Source: an uncultured Flammeovirgaceae bacterium (GTDB lineage: Bacteria; Bacteroidota; Bacteroidia; Cytophagales; Cyclobacteriaceae). From it: a stretch of DNA of 23,029 nucleotides. Of this stretch, positions 15,135-23,029 are shown piece after piece. A model generated the notes under the pieces. That model saw nothing but the letters and a program-made list of their open reading frames with translations. It was not told the origin of the DNA and did not search any database. Numbering within the stretch: the stretch's first letter is position 1; the number at the start of each line of letters is the position of its first letter. The DNA lies in assembly GCA_946886805.1 (NCBI GenBank), contig CAMPJM010000010.1, positions 1 to 23,029 of the forward strand. Direction: 5' to 3'. A program made the position numbers and the translations under genes.

Positions 15135-18100
15135 TTAAAAATTTGCTCTCACCCCAAAGGTTACTGCTTTAGCCGAAGGGTAGCTGTACCAGTCGAGGCC
15201 CAACGTGGTAGAGTTTCCTCCTCCGCGAGCATTTACTTCCGGATCCCACCAGGAATAATCAGTGAGGGTAAGCAAGTTTTGGCCACTAACGTAAACTTGA
15301 ATATTGCGGATCCATTGGGCGTTCAGGGTTGTGCCCGGAATATTGTAGGCCAGTCTGACATTTTTCAGTCGCATATATGAACCGTCCTCCACAAACCTGT
15401 CTGATACCTTCGCATTAACTGACCGGCTTATTCTTGGATACTTGGCATCTGTATTTTCAGGGGTCCAATGGTCTTCAAATACGTCTACCGGCATGTTCAA
15501 GCCAAAGCCATAGTCAATGGTATTGTTAACGGCACTTACATTGAAAATGTCATTTCCCTGGCTGCCCTGGATGAAGAAATCCAGCTCAAAGTTTTTATAA
15601 GACATGCTGGATCCAAATCCATAGATAAAGTCAGGGTTAGGATCACCAATATAGGTTCGATCATCAGGTGTAATCCCATCAATACCGTCGAGATCTTTGT
15701 AGACAATATCGCCTTCTTCATCATACCCAGCTTCTAAATATCCATAGAACATTCCTACCGGCTTGCCTTCTTCCAAAATATTGGTGTTGTCAACTATAAT
15801 TGCCTGTGCAAGCCTGCCACCTAAAATAGGTTCGCCCCCTGCGAGCTTTACTACTTCATTCCGGTTAAAGGAAATATTCGCATTCACATCCCATTTAAAG
15901 TCACCGGTCAAGACTTTACCATCCACACTGAATTCAAAACCTTTGTTCTGCATTTTACCGATGTTTTGTATGGTGTTGGTATAGCCATAAGAAGAAGGTA
16001 ACTGTACCTCGTTAAGCAGATCGCTGGTGTTTTTGATGTAATAGTCAGTTGTAAATAAGATCCTGTTTTCCAATATTCCAAAATCCAGTCCGATATCTAT
16101 CTGCTCGGTAGATTCCCATATCAGCGGCCAAGGCATACGGGTACCTGGTGCGTAAGCATTGTACAGCACATCATCAAATACTACTTTGCTTGAACCCAAC
16201 TGATTGAGTGTGGTATAAGCCTGGATTGCCTGGCTACCGGTTTTACCCCATCCGGCACGTAACTTCAGATCGGAAATAAATCCTATTCCACTAAAAAAAT
16301 CTTCATTAGAAATACGCCATGCTAGAGCTGCTGACGGGAAATATCCCCATTTGTCGCCTTCGCTAAATACAGATGATCCGTCTGTCCTAAAAGATACGGT
16401 AGCAAGGTATCTATCCTTGTATCCGTAATTTATCCTACCCAAATACGAAATCAACACAGATTTTGAATATGATGAGCCAGGAATACCGGGTGTAACAGCA
16501 GAATTCAAGTCGCTGGTTTCGGTTACGTCACTGATAAAGCCTTGTCCGCTTCCGCTAAGCCCTTCATTGGTAAAAGTCTGATAACTGAAATTGCCCATCA
16601 CGTTAAGATGATGCGTCTCATTGAAGGTTTTGTCAAATGTAATCGTGTTCGAACTCAAGAGACTTGTATTATGGCCGGTACTCACACGGGCATTTCCCGT
16701 TGAACTCACAAACTTCGAAGTTCTATAGATATCTGTTCGGCTATGCGTATTTTGGATACCACCATAAACATTAATAGTAAGTTCCGGAATCGGGTTATAA
16801 CTGATCGAAGCATTTGACAAAATCCTATCGGCAAGATAGTTGTCGGTTTCTTCATTAATGAAATTTAAAGGATTGATGATATTATTCGACCCGAAAGAAT
16901 AGGCTAATGCCAGATCACGGTAAGTCCCATCTTCATTGTAGGGAGTAAGCGTAGGAGGTGCTGAAATCACAGCGGAAAATAAATCACCGCCCCTGTTACC
17001 CTGGCCATTATTCAAGTCATTTCTTTTTGAACGGCTTAGAACACTAGACACAGAAAGTTTGAATTTCTCGCTGAGTTTTTGCTGTAAATTAAGACTTAGG
17101 GAATAACGGTCGTAACTACTGCCTTTTGCTATGCCTTCCTGGTTAAAGGTACTACCTGTAACTGAGTATTGCGTTTTTTCATTTCCACCGTTTACGTTTA
17201 ATGAAATCGTTTGCACTGGCGCTTTTTGAAATACCAGGTCCTGCCAATCAAACCCTTCCTTGAAACCCGCGATTTCTTCCGGAGTAAAATAGGCACCTCC
17301 CGGAACATCGTCGTTAAGCGCCTGCTCATTGTATAAGGTAGCATATTGCCTGGCATTCATTAAGTCTAACTTCTTGCTCACCGTCTGCACACTATAATTA
17401 GTTTCGAACGTGACATTTGTTTTGCCGGTATCTCCGCGTTTTGTTGTGATGATAATTACACCGTTCGCTCCCCTAGAACCGTAGATAGCCGTAGCTGAGG
17501 CATCTTTAAGTATTTCAATACTTTCGATATCAGCGGTGTTAATAATAGAAGGGCTGACACCGGGAAATCCGTCGATAACATATAAAGGTTCATTATTACC
17601 GTGAATGGAATTTCCACCTCGAATCCGGATACTTACAGGGGCACCCGGAGCACCGGTGTTCTGCATTACCTGCACACCTGACGCGCGACCAGACAAAGCT
17701 TGTTCAACACCGGCAGATGGATAAGCATTGATCTCCTCCGCTTTTACCTGTTCCACTGAGCCTGTAAGGTCGCTCTTTGCAACGGTTCCATAGCCGATTA
17801 CCACTATCTCGTTAAGCTGTGTTATATCAGGTATCAAAGAGATATTGATATAAGATTGGGAACCCACAGTAACTTCCTCGGTGATGAATCCGATAAAGCT
17901 GAAAACTAGTATATCGTTCTCCTCTGGTAAAACGATTGTGAAATTTCCGTCTACATCGGTAATAGTTCCTACGGAGCTATCTTTTACTCTAACATTTACA
18001 CCCGGCAGCGGCTCACCTTTTTCATCTGTGACTTTTCCCCCGATCTGTTGCTGTAAAATATTTTTCTTTAATATTTCTTTTCCCTTTATTACGATAGTTT

Positions 18101-18428
18101 TTTTTATGATGATATAAGTTAAGGGCTGGTTTTTAAAGCATGCTTTTAGAGCGTCCTCAATCGGAACATTGTGCAAGTCAATGGTTACTGCATCCGCTTT
18201 GGCAATATCCTGCTTATCGTAAAAAAAATGATAACCAGTCTGCTTTTCAATGGATAATAACACCTTTTCTATGGGAACTCTTTCTGCGTTTACGGTCACC
18301 ATTTGGCTAAAGACTTCCGCACTAAGATTGGTAAATGCGACGATAAGTAGAAAGACAGTTATTTTCATAACCAATAAAATTTTGGATAAAGGTCGCCATA
18401 GGTATATGGCCTTAAAATTAAAATTCAT
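15135..18428 (-). CDS. susC: SusC-family TonB-dependent receptor with STN signalling domain
   Basis: A 1097-residue outer-membrane importer that moves oligosaccharides into the periplasm using TonB energy. Domains: signal sequence ending near VFSQ42; STN domain 45-115 (VPIEKVLLSIEKQTGYHFFY); carboxypeptidase-regulatory-like beta-sandwich 127-200 (GGKVTDEKGEPLPGVNVRVK); SusC signature and plug 205-335 (NEIVVIGYGTVAKSDLTGSV, IRGGNSIHGNNEPLYVIDG, EILKDASATAIYGSRGANGV); then the beta-barrel, ending in Phe1097 (FGVRANF). The STN domain shows that this receptor can contact a FecR anti-sigma factor, and a FecR/ECF pair lies directly upstream, giving ligand-induced expression. The frame is intact. 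The start at 18428 gives a long charged leader (WRPLSK) usual in this subfamily; an internal ATG at codon 21 is the alternative. Confidence 0.97.
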   Translation of the reverse strand: MNFNFKAIYLWRPLSKILLVMKITVFLLIVAFTNLSAEVFSQMVTVNAERVPIEKVLLSIEKQTGYHFFYDKQDIAKADAVTIDLHNVPIEDALKACFKNQPLTYIIIKKTIVIKGKEILKKNILQQQIGGKVTDEKGEPLPGVNVRVKDSSVGTITDVDGNFTIVLPEENDILVFSFIGFITEEVTVGSQSYINISLIPDITQLNEIVVIGYGTVAKSDLTGSVEQVKAEEINAYPSAGVEQALSGRASGVQVMQNTGAPGAPVSIRIRGGNSIHGNNEPLYVIDGFPGVSPSIINTADIESIEILKDASATAIYGSRGANGVIIITTKRGDTGKTNVTFETNYSVQTVSKKLDLMNARQYATLYNEQALNDDVPGGAYFTPEEIAGFKEGFDWQDLVFQKAPVQTISLNVNGGNEKTQYSVTGSTFNQEGIAKGSSYDRYSLSLNLQQKLSEKFKLSVSSVLSRSKRNDLNNGQGNRGGDLFSAVISAPPTLTPYNEDGTYRDLALAYSFGSNNIINPLNFINEETDNYLADRILSNASISYNPIPELTINVYGGIQNTHSRTDIYRTSKFVSSTGNARVSTGHNTSLLSSNTITFDKTFNETHHLNVMGNFSYQTFTNEGLSGSGQGFISDVTETSDLNSAVTPGIPGSSYSKSVLISYLGRINYGYKDRYLATVSFRTDGSSVFSEGDKWGYFPSAALAWRISNEDFFSGIGFISDLKLRAGWGKTGSQAIQAYTTLNQLGSSKVVFDDVLYNAYAPGTRMPWPLIWESTEQIDIGLDFGILENRILFTTDYYIKNTSDLLNEVQLPSSYGYTNTIQNIGKMQNKGFEFSVDGKVLTGDFKWDVNANISFNRNEVVKLAGGEPILGGRLAQAIIVDNTNILEEGKPVGMFYGYLEAGYDEEGDIVYKDLDGIDGITPDDRTYIGDPNPDFIYGFGSSMSYKNFELDFFIQGSQGNDIFNVSAVNNTIDYGFGLNMPVDVFEDHWTPENTDAKYPRISRSVNAKVSDRFVEDGSYMRLKNVRLAYNIPGTTLNAQWIRNIQVYVSGQNLLTLTDYSWWDPEVNARGGGNSTTLGLDWYSYPSAKAVTFGVRANF

Positions 18429-18504
18429 AAATTTGAAAGGTTTGAGTTTAAATAGAGATTTTCAATTCGGTCAGGATTGTTACCCCGAGCTCGAACTTTT
18501 ATGG

Positions 18505-18591
18505 CCGGGAAGTGTTCGCAGCACATTCCGGCTTTTGTTATTAACAGGTTCCACTATTAAAATTGCATCTATGTGGAGTTATAGCAATTTT
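18505..18591. promoter_or_regulatory. Two hairpins in the SusC leader
   Basis: Hairpin 1 (18505-18533) pairs GCCGG with CCGGC around a partly paired loop. On the plus strand it is followed by TTTTGTTATT. Hairpin 2 (18559-18566 with 18584-18591) pairs AAAATTGC with GCAATTTT around a 17-base loop. Both lie 77-163 bp upstream of the SusC start in the 258-bp gap after FecR. They could be mRNA leader structures. The T-run after hairpin 1 lies on the strand opposite to SusC, which would suit the end of an antisense transcript. Confidence 0.4.
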
Positions 18592-18686
18592 GATTAATAG
18601 TTAGCGTGTAGCCTCGCTTGCTCTGAAGTGAATTTAGTACAGTTTTCTTCATATTTTGGTGGTTTTTGTTTTATTTAAATTTCTTG

Positions 18687-19883
18687 TCAGTTCGTTACAA
18701 TAATGGTTTTCCCTTTTATCCTGAAATTGACCCCTGTATATTCAAGTATGCTCAATAATTCAGAAGCTTTGACATTACGCGAGATCCTTCCGGTAAAATG
18801 TCTTTGTGGAATTTGTCCCTCATAAAATACATCCAAATCGTACCATCTGGCTGCCTGGCGCATAATCGTAGGAAGATCAGCATCATTAAACTGGAACAGT
18901 CCGTTTTTCCATGCAATTGCATCGTTTACATTGATATTGTCCACTACTTTCATTGATCCGTTCCTACCTACTACCGCCTGCTCACCCGGTTCTAGTATAT
19001 CTTCCATACGAGCACTGGTTATTTTAACAGAGCCTTCCAGCAAGGTTGTCTTCAGGGCTTTTTCGTCCTCATAAGCCATGACATTGAAATGTGTGCCCAA
19101 TACAAGCACCTCTGCAGTTTCCGATACTACTTTAAAAGGCATGTCCGGATTTTTCGCTACCTCAAAATAGGCTTCGCCGCTAAGTTCTACCATACGTTCC
19201 TTTCCACTAAAGGAAGAGGGAAACTTCAGACTTGAAGCCGCATTAAGCCATACCTTGCTTCCATCCGGAAGCACAACCTGATACTGGCCACCTCTCGGGG
19301 TTGAAAGCGTGTTATAAGTGATAGCCTTAGTAGCTGAATTTTTAGTTACTTTGTAGATCAGCTGACCTTCTTTGGTCTTATTCACGCTAATGCTTCCCTG
19401 TACTGCCAGTAAACCAGTTTTCGCAGTATCAAGGACAATGGTTGTACCGTTCGACAGCTTCAATATTGCTTTATTGCCTCCCGGAGCTGCATCGTCTTTT
19501 GGCTGAAGATACGCAATGGTTTGCATGTCGTCTGGGCTAGTTTTAATTACGAAGTAGGCTCCAACACCTACTAAAACAAAGATCGCAACGGCTGCTGCTA
19601 ACCTCTGAAGTGTAAGATATCTCCTTTTCTCATCATCGACATGACGAATGTGAAATCTCTGATCATCTGCCTTTAAAATCTCATTAAGCATTGCAGCGCT
19701 CTTGGAGGGTTCAAAAAACGAATCCGATATTTGTTCCTTTTCCCATTCCTCACGAAGAAAAGCGCTCAATTCATCATCTGATGCCTCATGCAACAACCGC
19801 GTGAGTTCCCGCGACTCCTTTGCGGTAATCGTTTTATTATGATGACTGTTAAGGAGGTACGCAAGCCTTGATTTTAAATCCAT
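18687..19883 (-). CDS. fecR: FecR-family anti-sigma factor
   Basis: An inner-membrane regulator that holds the ECF sigma factor and releases it when SusC's STN domain signals. Seen: a cytoplasmic N-terminal sigma-binding region (1-90), one transmembrane helix (about 94-113, LAAAVAIFVLVGVGAYFVI), a periplasmic FecR domain (about 190-290, with STPRGGQYQVVLPDGSKVWL, GEAYFEV and LGTHFNVMAY) and a C-terminal DUF4974 domain (about 328-397, LFQFNDADLPTIMRQAARWY), which is the STN-like part that would contact the receptor. At 398 residues the length is normal. The start ATG at 19883 follows AAGGATAATA. It is separated from the sigma gene by an unusually long 489-bp gap that contains a hairpin repeat, so it may have its own promoter. 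Confidence 0.95.
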   Translation of the reverse strand: MDLKSRLAYLLNSHHNKTITAKESRELTRLLHEASDDELSAFLREEWEKEQISDSFFEPSKSAAMLNEILKADDQRFHIRHVDDEKRRYLTLQRLAAAVAIFVLVGVGAYFVIKTSPDDMQTIAYLQPKDDAAPGGNKAILKLSNGTTIVLDTAKTGLLAVQGSISVNKTKEGQLIYKVTKNSATKAITYNTLSTPRGGQYQVVLPDGSKVWLNAASSLKFPSSFSGKERMVELSGEAYFEVAKNPDMPFKVVSETAEVLVLGTHFNVMAYEDEKALKTTLLEGSVKITSARMEDILEPGEQAVVGRNGSMKVVDNINVNDAIAWKNGLFQFNDADLPTIMRQAARWYDLDVFYEGQIPQRHFTGRISRNVKASELLSILEYTGVNFRIKGKTIIVTN

Positions 19884-20372
19884 TATTATCCTTATTTAAA
19901 CTGATTTTGACAATTAAAAACAGCCTTATATATATAAGACATTTATAAGCTATAAAAAAGGGGTATTGAAATCAAAAAAATCCAAATAAATTATTAGTAT
20001 GATGATTAATTCAACCCCTTCACCAAGGAGCCAGTGGAAAAAAAGGGTGAAACCTGCGATGATTTAACCCGGATTATGCATTAGGGGTCGTTTTGAGAAG
20101 TAAAATAGCAATAAATCAAATTAGCAAAGCGACTGATTTGCAGCTATTTTGCTTCGGAATAGATATTCTAATGCATATTTCGGGTTGAAAATAGAAGAAC
20201 GAGGTCAGGAGGGAATTCCAACCTGCTGGTCGGGTGCAATGCCATTAAGCTAAGGCCATTTACTCAGGAAAAGGATAGATCGCCTGTCCCGAAGAGTTTG
20301 AGGGTAAATGCTTAACCTTATAGTGTTCTGCAATGTAGTGTGTGGAAAGTTTATATAGATCATGAGCCCATT
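19884..20372. other. 489-bp gap between sigma factor and FecR genes
   Basis: It holds the hairpin repeat at 20066-20186 and, near FecR, an AT-rich stretch with the perfect 14-bp palindrome CTTATATATATAAG (19925-19938), a possible promoter or operator about 40 bp upstream of the FecR start. No open frame with family motifs is seen. The 20187-20372 part is featureless to me. Confidence 0.6.
20066..20186. repeat. Hairpin-forming repeat, copy A (MITE-like)
   Basis: A 121-bp element bounded by 19-bp inverted arms matching at 17 positions: AACCCGGATTATGCATTAG (20066-20084) and CTAATGCATATTTCGGGTT (20168-20186). Inside them is a second arm pair, GAAGTAAAATAGC (about 20098-20110) with GCTATTTTGCTTC, and a third, AAATCA with TGATTT. 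The whole element could therefore fold into one long hairpin. It has no coding capacity. It resembles a miniature inverted-repeat element; a structured RNA or REP-like repeat is the alternative. Clear target-site duplications are not seen. Confidence 0.75.
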
Positions 20373-20945
20373 TTAGCAAAAGACCAAAGCAAAAATCGAA
20401 ATAAAAAATTTTAAATTCGACGATATATAGGTAGTAATGGAAGCCGTGGCTATTTTCAAATAGCTTTTTACAGTCTCTTTGGAAAGATTTAACTTACTCG
20501 CTATTTCAGATTGCTTGAGTCGCTGATGACGGCTGAGTAGATAAACTTTTTGTTGCTGAGATGGTAAATGGTCAATGGCTTCATCGAGTAATCGATAATA
20601 GGTGTTTTCAGGAATATTATAGGAGGATTGCATGATCACGAAATCGTCTTCCCATTTCTTTTTCAACGAAAGCTCTCTACCAAGCTTTCTTAGATAATTT
20701 AATGTATGGTTTTTAGATAGGACAAAAAGATAGGCTTTAAAATTTTTTATTTCGGCCAAGGCTTCCTTGTTCAACCATATCTTCAGAAAAACGTCTTGTA
20801 CAATTTCTTCAGCTGACTCTTGAGAATGGGTAATGGAGAATATATACCTTCCCAGTTGCGTATGATGTTGATAAAATAACTGCCGAAAAGCATTTTCATT
20901 ACCGGCGGCTACTTCCATCAGGAGTTTCTCTTCGGAATCATACAT
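20373..20945 (-). CDS. ECF-type RNA polymerase sigma-70 factor
   Basis: A 190-residue extracytoplasmic-function sigma factor, expected to be held by FecR and to activate the adjacent SusCD genes. Seen: sigma region 2 (about 19-85) with AFRQLFYQHHTQLGRYIFS and the promoter-melting stretch EEIVQDVFLKIWLNKEAL, a short linker, and sigma region 4 (about 128-175) with a helix-turn-helix in LKQSEIASKLNLSKETVKSY. There is no region 1.1 or 3, as usual for ECF factors. The C-terminus is hydrophobic (FFISIFALVFC), a common extension in Bacteroidota relatives. The start ATG at 20945 lies downstream of a 13-bp inverted repeat. The closest function is a FecI-like PUL regulator. Confidence 0.95.
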   Translation of the reverse strand: MYDSEEKLLMEVAAGNENAFRQLFYQHHTQLGRYIFSITHSQESAEEIVQDVFLKIWLNKEALAEIKNFKAYLFVLSKNHTLNYLRKLGRELSLKKKWEDDFVIMQSSYNIPENTYYRLLDEAIDHLPSQQQKVYLLSRHQRLKQSEIASKLNLSKETVKSYLKIATASITTYISSNLKFFISIFALVFC

Positions 20946-21816
20946 AAACGATGCAAGATTGGTATTGAAAAATAAATAATTTACGCACGTTGAAAAACCC
21001 TATTAGATTACGTGTCAGCGGCTGATAGTCCTTTAAAAAACAAAGAATATTAAACGAATATAATATTCTTTGTCAATAGATATAAAAACAATCAATCACG
21101 ACAACTGTCGAGGTATCAAATCTTTAAGTAGATTTTAATTTAAATCAAAAATTTTTTATAACCAAAAACTCTTTCAGAATTTTCGATTTATAATTTATCC
21201 CAATGCCGCCTAAGTGCTTTAATATGAACTCCTTCTGTATATTCTGGTTCAAAGGTTTAGCATTGTAGTTATAGTTGCGACAGTTGTTTTTTCGAACAAA
21301 GGGGTGTCAAAAGAGAAGGACTTAGGCTCTGAGAACCGGTATTTAGCACAGGATTCGGACCGGGGGGCCACGTAAAAACCGGCATTGGCAATTGCATACA
21401 TTTCTAATCAGAAGTTTTCGCAATGACCTGACTACGAATACAGCTTTGCAATTGAACAGAGCGAGCAAAAAAATCAGTAGGAGCATACCCCTTTTTTTAT
21501 CTTGACCGTGTCTTTATAAGTGAATGTTTTTTACGGAATGGGAAGCGGCCAATAATTTTTACAGGACAGGGCGCAGACGTTTGAAATCGTTGTGCTGGTA
21601 ATTTCACGCAAGGCAAAAATTGAATGTAGGAAAAAGCAATCAGGAAAATCTTTGTCTCACGTAGTCTGATGGAAGATTTGCGCAAGCCGTTGACCGATTA
21701 TTACTATCATAGACGAGGCGATATTTAGTTTCCTTGTTGGACGAGGCGACGTACTATGTCCGCAGCTCGCACAATCAGGTCTGCAAAAAGCGCCATTGTA
21801 CCTTAACTAATTGAGA
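20946..21816. other. 871-bp intergenic region between divergent genes
   Basis: This AT-rich gap divides the minus-strand locus from the plus-strand esterase paralogue, so it should hold both promoters. Visible structures are the 13-bp inverted repeat at 21040-21073 and a small dyad, CGACAACTGTCG (21099-21110). Only short frames exist (for example 62 codons, minus, 21497-21685), with no recognisable motif. Just before the 21817 start an in-frame TAA at 21808-21810 rules out an earlier start. Confidence 0.6.
21040..21073. promoter_or_regulatory. Perfect 13-bp inverted repeat upstream of the sigma gene
   Basis: ACAAAGAATATTA (21040-21052) and TAATATTCTTTGT (21061-21073) are exact reverse complements with an 8-base spacer. 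The nearer end is 95 bp upstream of the sigma-factor start codon. Perfect dyads of this length in a promoter region suggest a binding site for a dimeric regulator. The arms lack GC and a terminal T-run, so a terminator is less likely. Confidence 0.5.
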
Positions 21817-23029
21817 ATGACAACAAAACCGTTTACCGCTATCGATACTTGTTCTAATTTTTTCAAAATAATTTTTATTACATTATTGACCTTTTTGTCT
21901 TCACCCACAGCGTTGCAGGCCCAGAAGGAATTTGACGGACTGCGGGGAACGCACCGTTGGATGAGGTTCACGGACGCACCCAACGCCTTGTATCACCACC
22001 TTGCGGCACAAGCCTACGAGCACCTTGACAAGCGGTCTGGTAAAATTGCTGAACTGCACACCCTGGAGGATTGGAAGGAAAGACAGGAATGGATAAAAGC
22101 AACCTTATCGGATATCGTAGGGCCATTCCCTGAAAAAACACCCTTAAACGCAATGATCACAAAAGTCGTCAAAAAGGATGCTTATCGGGTGGAAAACCTG
22201 GTCTATCAGTCCCAGCCGGGGTTTTATGTAACCGCCTCCTTGTTTATACCCAACGGGTTGAAAAACGGCGATAAATCACCCGCCATTGTTTACTGTAGTG
22301 GTCACTCAAGTACAGCATATCGAACCAGTATAGGTCAGCAGAGGCTCATAAACCTGGTAGAGAAGGGGTTCGTCGTATTGGCATTTGATCCTGTCGGGCA
22401 AGGGGAAAGGCTTGGCTATTACGATGAAGAAAAAGATAAATCGATTTTCAAATGGCCGACCTGGGAGCATTCTTATCCCGGCGCACAGGCTTTTATGGCG
22501 GGCGGTTCACTTGCCCGGTATATGATATGGGACGGGATCCGGGCCGTGGATTACCTTCTCAGCCGAAAGGAAGTGGACCCCAAAAACATAGGGATAACAG
22601 GCCTCTCGGGTGGCGGAACGCAAAGCGCCTTTATTGCCGCTTTTGATGAAAGGATAAAAGCTGCTGCCCCGGGAAACTATATTACTAATTTCGCCCGGCT
22701 TTACGAATCGATGGGACCACAAGACGCCGAACAGGTTTTTACTGCAGGCATTTCACGTGGGCTGGACATGGCGGACATCCTGACGGCCCGTGCGCCAAAG
22801 CCCGCCTTGGTGATTGCCACCAGCCGCGACATGTTCCCCATTCAAGGGACCATAGAGACTGTAAGGGAGGTTTCCCGGGCATACGGTGCCTACGGGAAAG
22901 CCGCCAACTTCGGAATGGCTTCGGATGATGCCCCCCATGGCTCCACAAAAAAGAACAGGGAGTCGATGTACGCCTTCTTCCAAAAGTACCTGGAAAACCC
23001 CGGTGACCCCAAGGACAGGGAAGTGCAAT
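21817..23029 (+). CDS. Exported alpha/beta-hydrolase esterase, paralogue, cut by window end
   Basis: An open frame of 404 codons starting ATG at 21817 and still open at the window edge. It is a close paralogue of the esterase at 7185-9383: the two proteins match almost end to end in this stretch. Seen: signal peptide ending ALQA35|QKEFD, YCSGHSSTAYR, nucleophile Ser264 in TGLSGGG, Asp338 in TSRDMFP and His374 in DDAPHGS, so the triad is complete. Given the paralogue's 732 residues, about 330 more should follow. Its DNA looks noticeably more GC-rich than the minus-strand genes, which fits separate acquisition or older divergence. It is transcribed away from the sigma gene, so it may open a second, adjacent glycan cluster. 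A glycan acyl-esterase role is inferred. Confidence 0.88.
   Translation, partial: MTTKPFTAIDTCSNFFKIIFITLLTFLSSPTALQAQKEFDGLRGTHRWMRFTDAPNALYHHLAAQAYEHLDKRSGKIAELHTLEDWKERQEWIKATLSDIVGPFPEKTPLNAMITKVVKKDAYRVENLVYQSQPGFYVTASLFIPNGLKNGDKSPAIVYCSGHSSTAYRTSIGQQRLINLVEKGFVVLAFDPVGQGERLGYYDEEKDKSIFKWPTWEHSYPGAQAFMAGGSLARYMIWDGIRAVDYLLSRKEVDPKNIGITGLSGGGTQSAFIAAFDERIKAAAPGNYITNFARLYESMGPQDAEQVFTAGISRGLDMADILTARAPKPALVIATSRDMFPIQGTIETVREVSRAYGAYGKAANFGMASDDAPHGSTKKNRESMYAFFQKYLENPGDPKDREVQ

Noticed and set aside
13474..20186. The segment between the two hairpin repeats as a composite transposon carrying FecR-SusCD
   Set aside because: The repeats are diverged from each other, lie in the same orientation, encode no transposase and show no clear target duplications, so movement as a unit is not supported.
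21497..21685. Minus-strand frame of 62 codons in the intergenic gap
   Set aside because: No motif, no plausible leader and low-complexity basic composition; not supportable as a gene.
21690..21810. Plus-strand frame reading into the TAA just before the esterase paralogue, with a repeated GACGAGGCGA
   Set aside because: No start codon with upstream signals and no recognisable family; the 10-bp repeat is too short to interpret.

Overview
The window looks like Bacteroidota DNA. It carries a SusC/SusD pair, a TonB-dependent receptor with an STN domain, a matching ECF sigma factor and FecR anti-sigma factor, lipoproteins typical of polysaccharide utilization loci (PULs), and a type IX secretion (T9SS) C-terminal sorting domain. 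The STN-SusC plus FecR/ECF arrangement is common in Sphingobacteriales and Cytophagales. I would guess a Sphingobacteriaceae-like soil or aquatic glycan degrader, but the genus cannot be read from this sequence. No rRNA, tRNA, CRISPR array or transposase gene is visible.

Layout: from 1 to about 20,945 every recognisable gene lies on the minus strand, so transcription runs from right to left. The order is ECF sigma factor (20373-20945), FecR (18687-19883), SusC (15135-18428), SusD (13627-15099), exported FAD-dependent oxidoreductase (11128-13149), parallel beta-helix lipoprotein (9747-10919), a 49-codon lipoprotein remnant (9472-9621) and an exported tandem alpha/beta-hydrolase esterase (7185-9383) followed by a strong hairpin terminator (7141-7167). 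A second block follows: a 1361-residue T9SS-exported DUF4838-like protein (2890-6975), a PhyH-type dioxygenase (1791-2735) and a GH20 beta-N-acetylhexosaminidase (89-1756). A LacI-type operator-like palindrome at 7057-7070 stands before this second block. On the plus strand at the right edge, a close paralogue of the esterase starts at 21817 and runs off the window.

Likely joint function (inference): this is a glycan-uptake locus. SusC/SusD import oligosaccharides across the outer membrane. Ligand-bound SusC signals through its STN domain to FecR, which frees the sigma factor. The exported DUF4838 protein, esterase, beta-helix protein and GH20 enzyme process the glycan outside the cytoplasm, and the GH20 points to beta-linked HexNAc. 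The exported flavoprotein and the apparently cytoplasmic Fe(II)/2-oxoglutarate dioxygenase add oxidative chemistry that is not typical of a plain hydrolytic PUL. The substrate is not determined.

Non-coding structure: two related, hairpin-forming repeats of about 115-121 bp (13474-13587 and 20066-20186) sit in two large intergenic gaps of the locus. A perfect 13-bp inverted repeat lies upstream of the sigma-factor gene. The SusC leader has two hairpins. The lipoprotein remnant shows that a second copy of the beta-helix gene's 5' end once existed beside it.
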